Source of the DNA: Palaemon carinicauda | Lineage: Eukaryota > Arthropoda > Malacostraca > Decapoda > Palaemonidae | NCBI RefSeq assembly: GCF_036898095.1 | Contig: NC_090751.1 | Location: 75,411,067 to 75,475,066 of the forward strand | Direction: 5' to 3' | DNA length: 64,000 nucleotides | Shown here: positions 63,812 through 64,000 of the stretch, one piece after another | Layout: every line of letters starts with the position of its first letter | Position numbering within the stretch: the stretch's first letter is position 1 | Position numbers and translations under genes: made by a program | The notes under the pieces: model-generated | Told to the model about the DNA's origin: nothing | The model's database searches: none | Seen by the model: the letters and a program-made list of their open reading frames with translations, nothing else

Positions 63812-64000
63812 CGGTTCCTAATTACTTTTGTTCGTTACCCCACTTTTTCCGAAATCCTGGCTAGTAGCAAGCTCATTACCCCCCCCCCCCCATATTTATT
63901 ATTTTGAACTTGATCAATGTAAAACAAACTTTTAGTTGGTTGAACCTTCCTTTATTCAACTGTTATTGAAATAGATATATCAAGAAGTACTATCATTTTT
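63812..64000. mobile_element. Possible hAT terminus at window edge
   Basis: CAGCGGTTCCTAATTACTTT followed by GTTACCCCACTTTTTCC resembles the CAG(C/G)GGTTC starts of many hAT elements. A poly-C run lies at about 63879-63892. The other terminus and the 8-bp TSD lie outside the window, so this is a suggestion only. Confidence 0.35.

Overview
The window is eukaryotic and consists almost entirely of nested transposable elements; I see no host gene, rRNA, tRNA or CRISPR array. Three different DIRS-like tyrosine-recombinase retrotransposon families, a pogo/Tigger element, Merlin and hAT relics, several LINE lineages, solo LTRs and long GA/CT/AAT/GT microsatellites fit an arthropod genome, most likely a decapod crustacean, where DIRS1-like elements are known to be abundant. 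The species cannot be named from the sequence.

Assembly: a 500-base N gap lies at 13501-14000. The 9.8 kb before it (3690-13500) and the 9.8 kb after it (14001-23820) are the same sequence. The first copy carries many one-base, mostly homopolymer, indels. The end of the left contig is therefore the start of the right contig, and the duplication is very probably an unmerged contig overlap. The true order is about 1-3689 followed by 14001-64000.

Layout: (i) 1-39127 is a head-to-tail array of three degenerate DIRS-like 'family A' units, all coding on the minus strand: O (1-2391), P (2459-30946) and Q (30993-39127). Unit P is interrupted by a Tigger transposon (2710 to 16913 across the gap) with an intact 626-residue transposase, and by a full-length RNase H-bearing LINE (18296-24780) with an 11-bp target-site duplication. 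Unit Q keeps both empty sites. The gag part of each unit carries minisatellites. (ii) 39138-45320 is a DIRS-like 'family B' element with inverted terminal repeats, an internal complementary region and decayed gag, RT/RNase H and recombinase frames. (iii) 45321-50225 holds relics: a Merlin (ISXO2-like) transposase, a MITE with an 8-bp TSD and a hAT transposase. (iv) 50226-61664 is a nest. Two LINE fragments (A and B) lie in the same orientation. Fragment A carries a SINE-like insert. Fragment B carries two LTR copies with 5-bp TSDs. The second LTR is split by a 6.9 kb DIRS-like 'family C' element. (v) 61665-63790 is a plus-strand CR1/L2-like LINE, followed by a possible hAT terminus at the window edge.

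The genes do not form a host pathway; each serves the mobility of its own element. Only the Tigger transposase is uninterrupted. The 18296-24780 LINE needs one stop and one 2-bp frameshift explained, and the rest is clearly decayed. Relative ages follow from the nesting: family A array before Tigger and LINE; LINE fragment B before its LTRs, before DIRS C.
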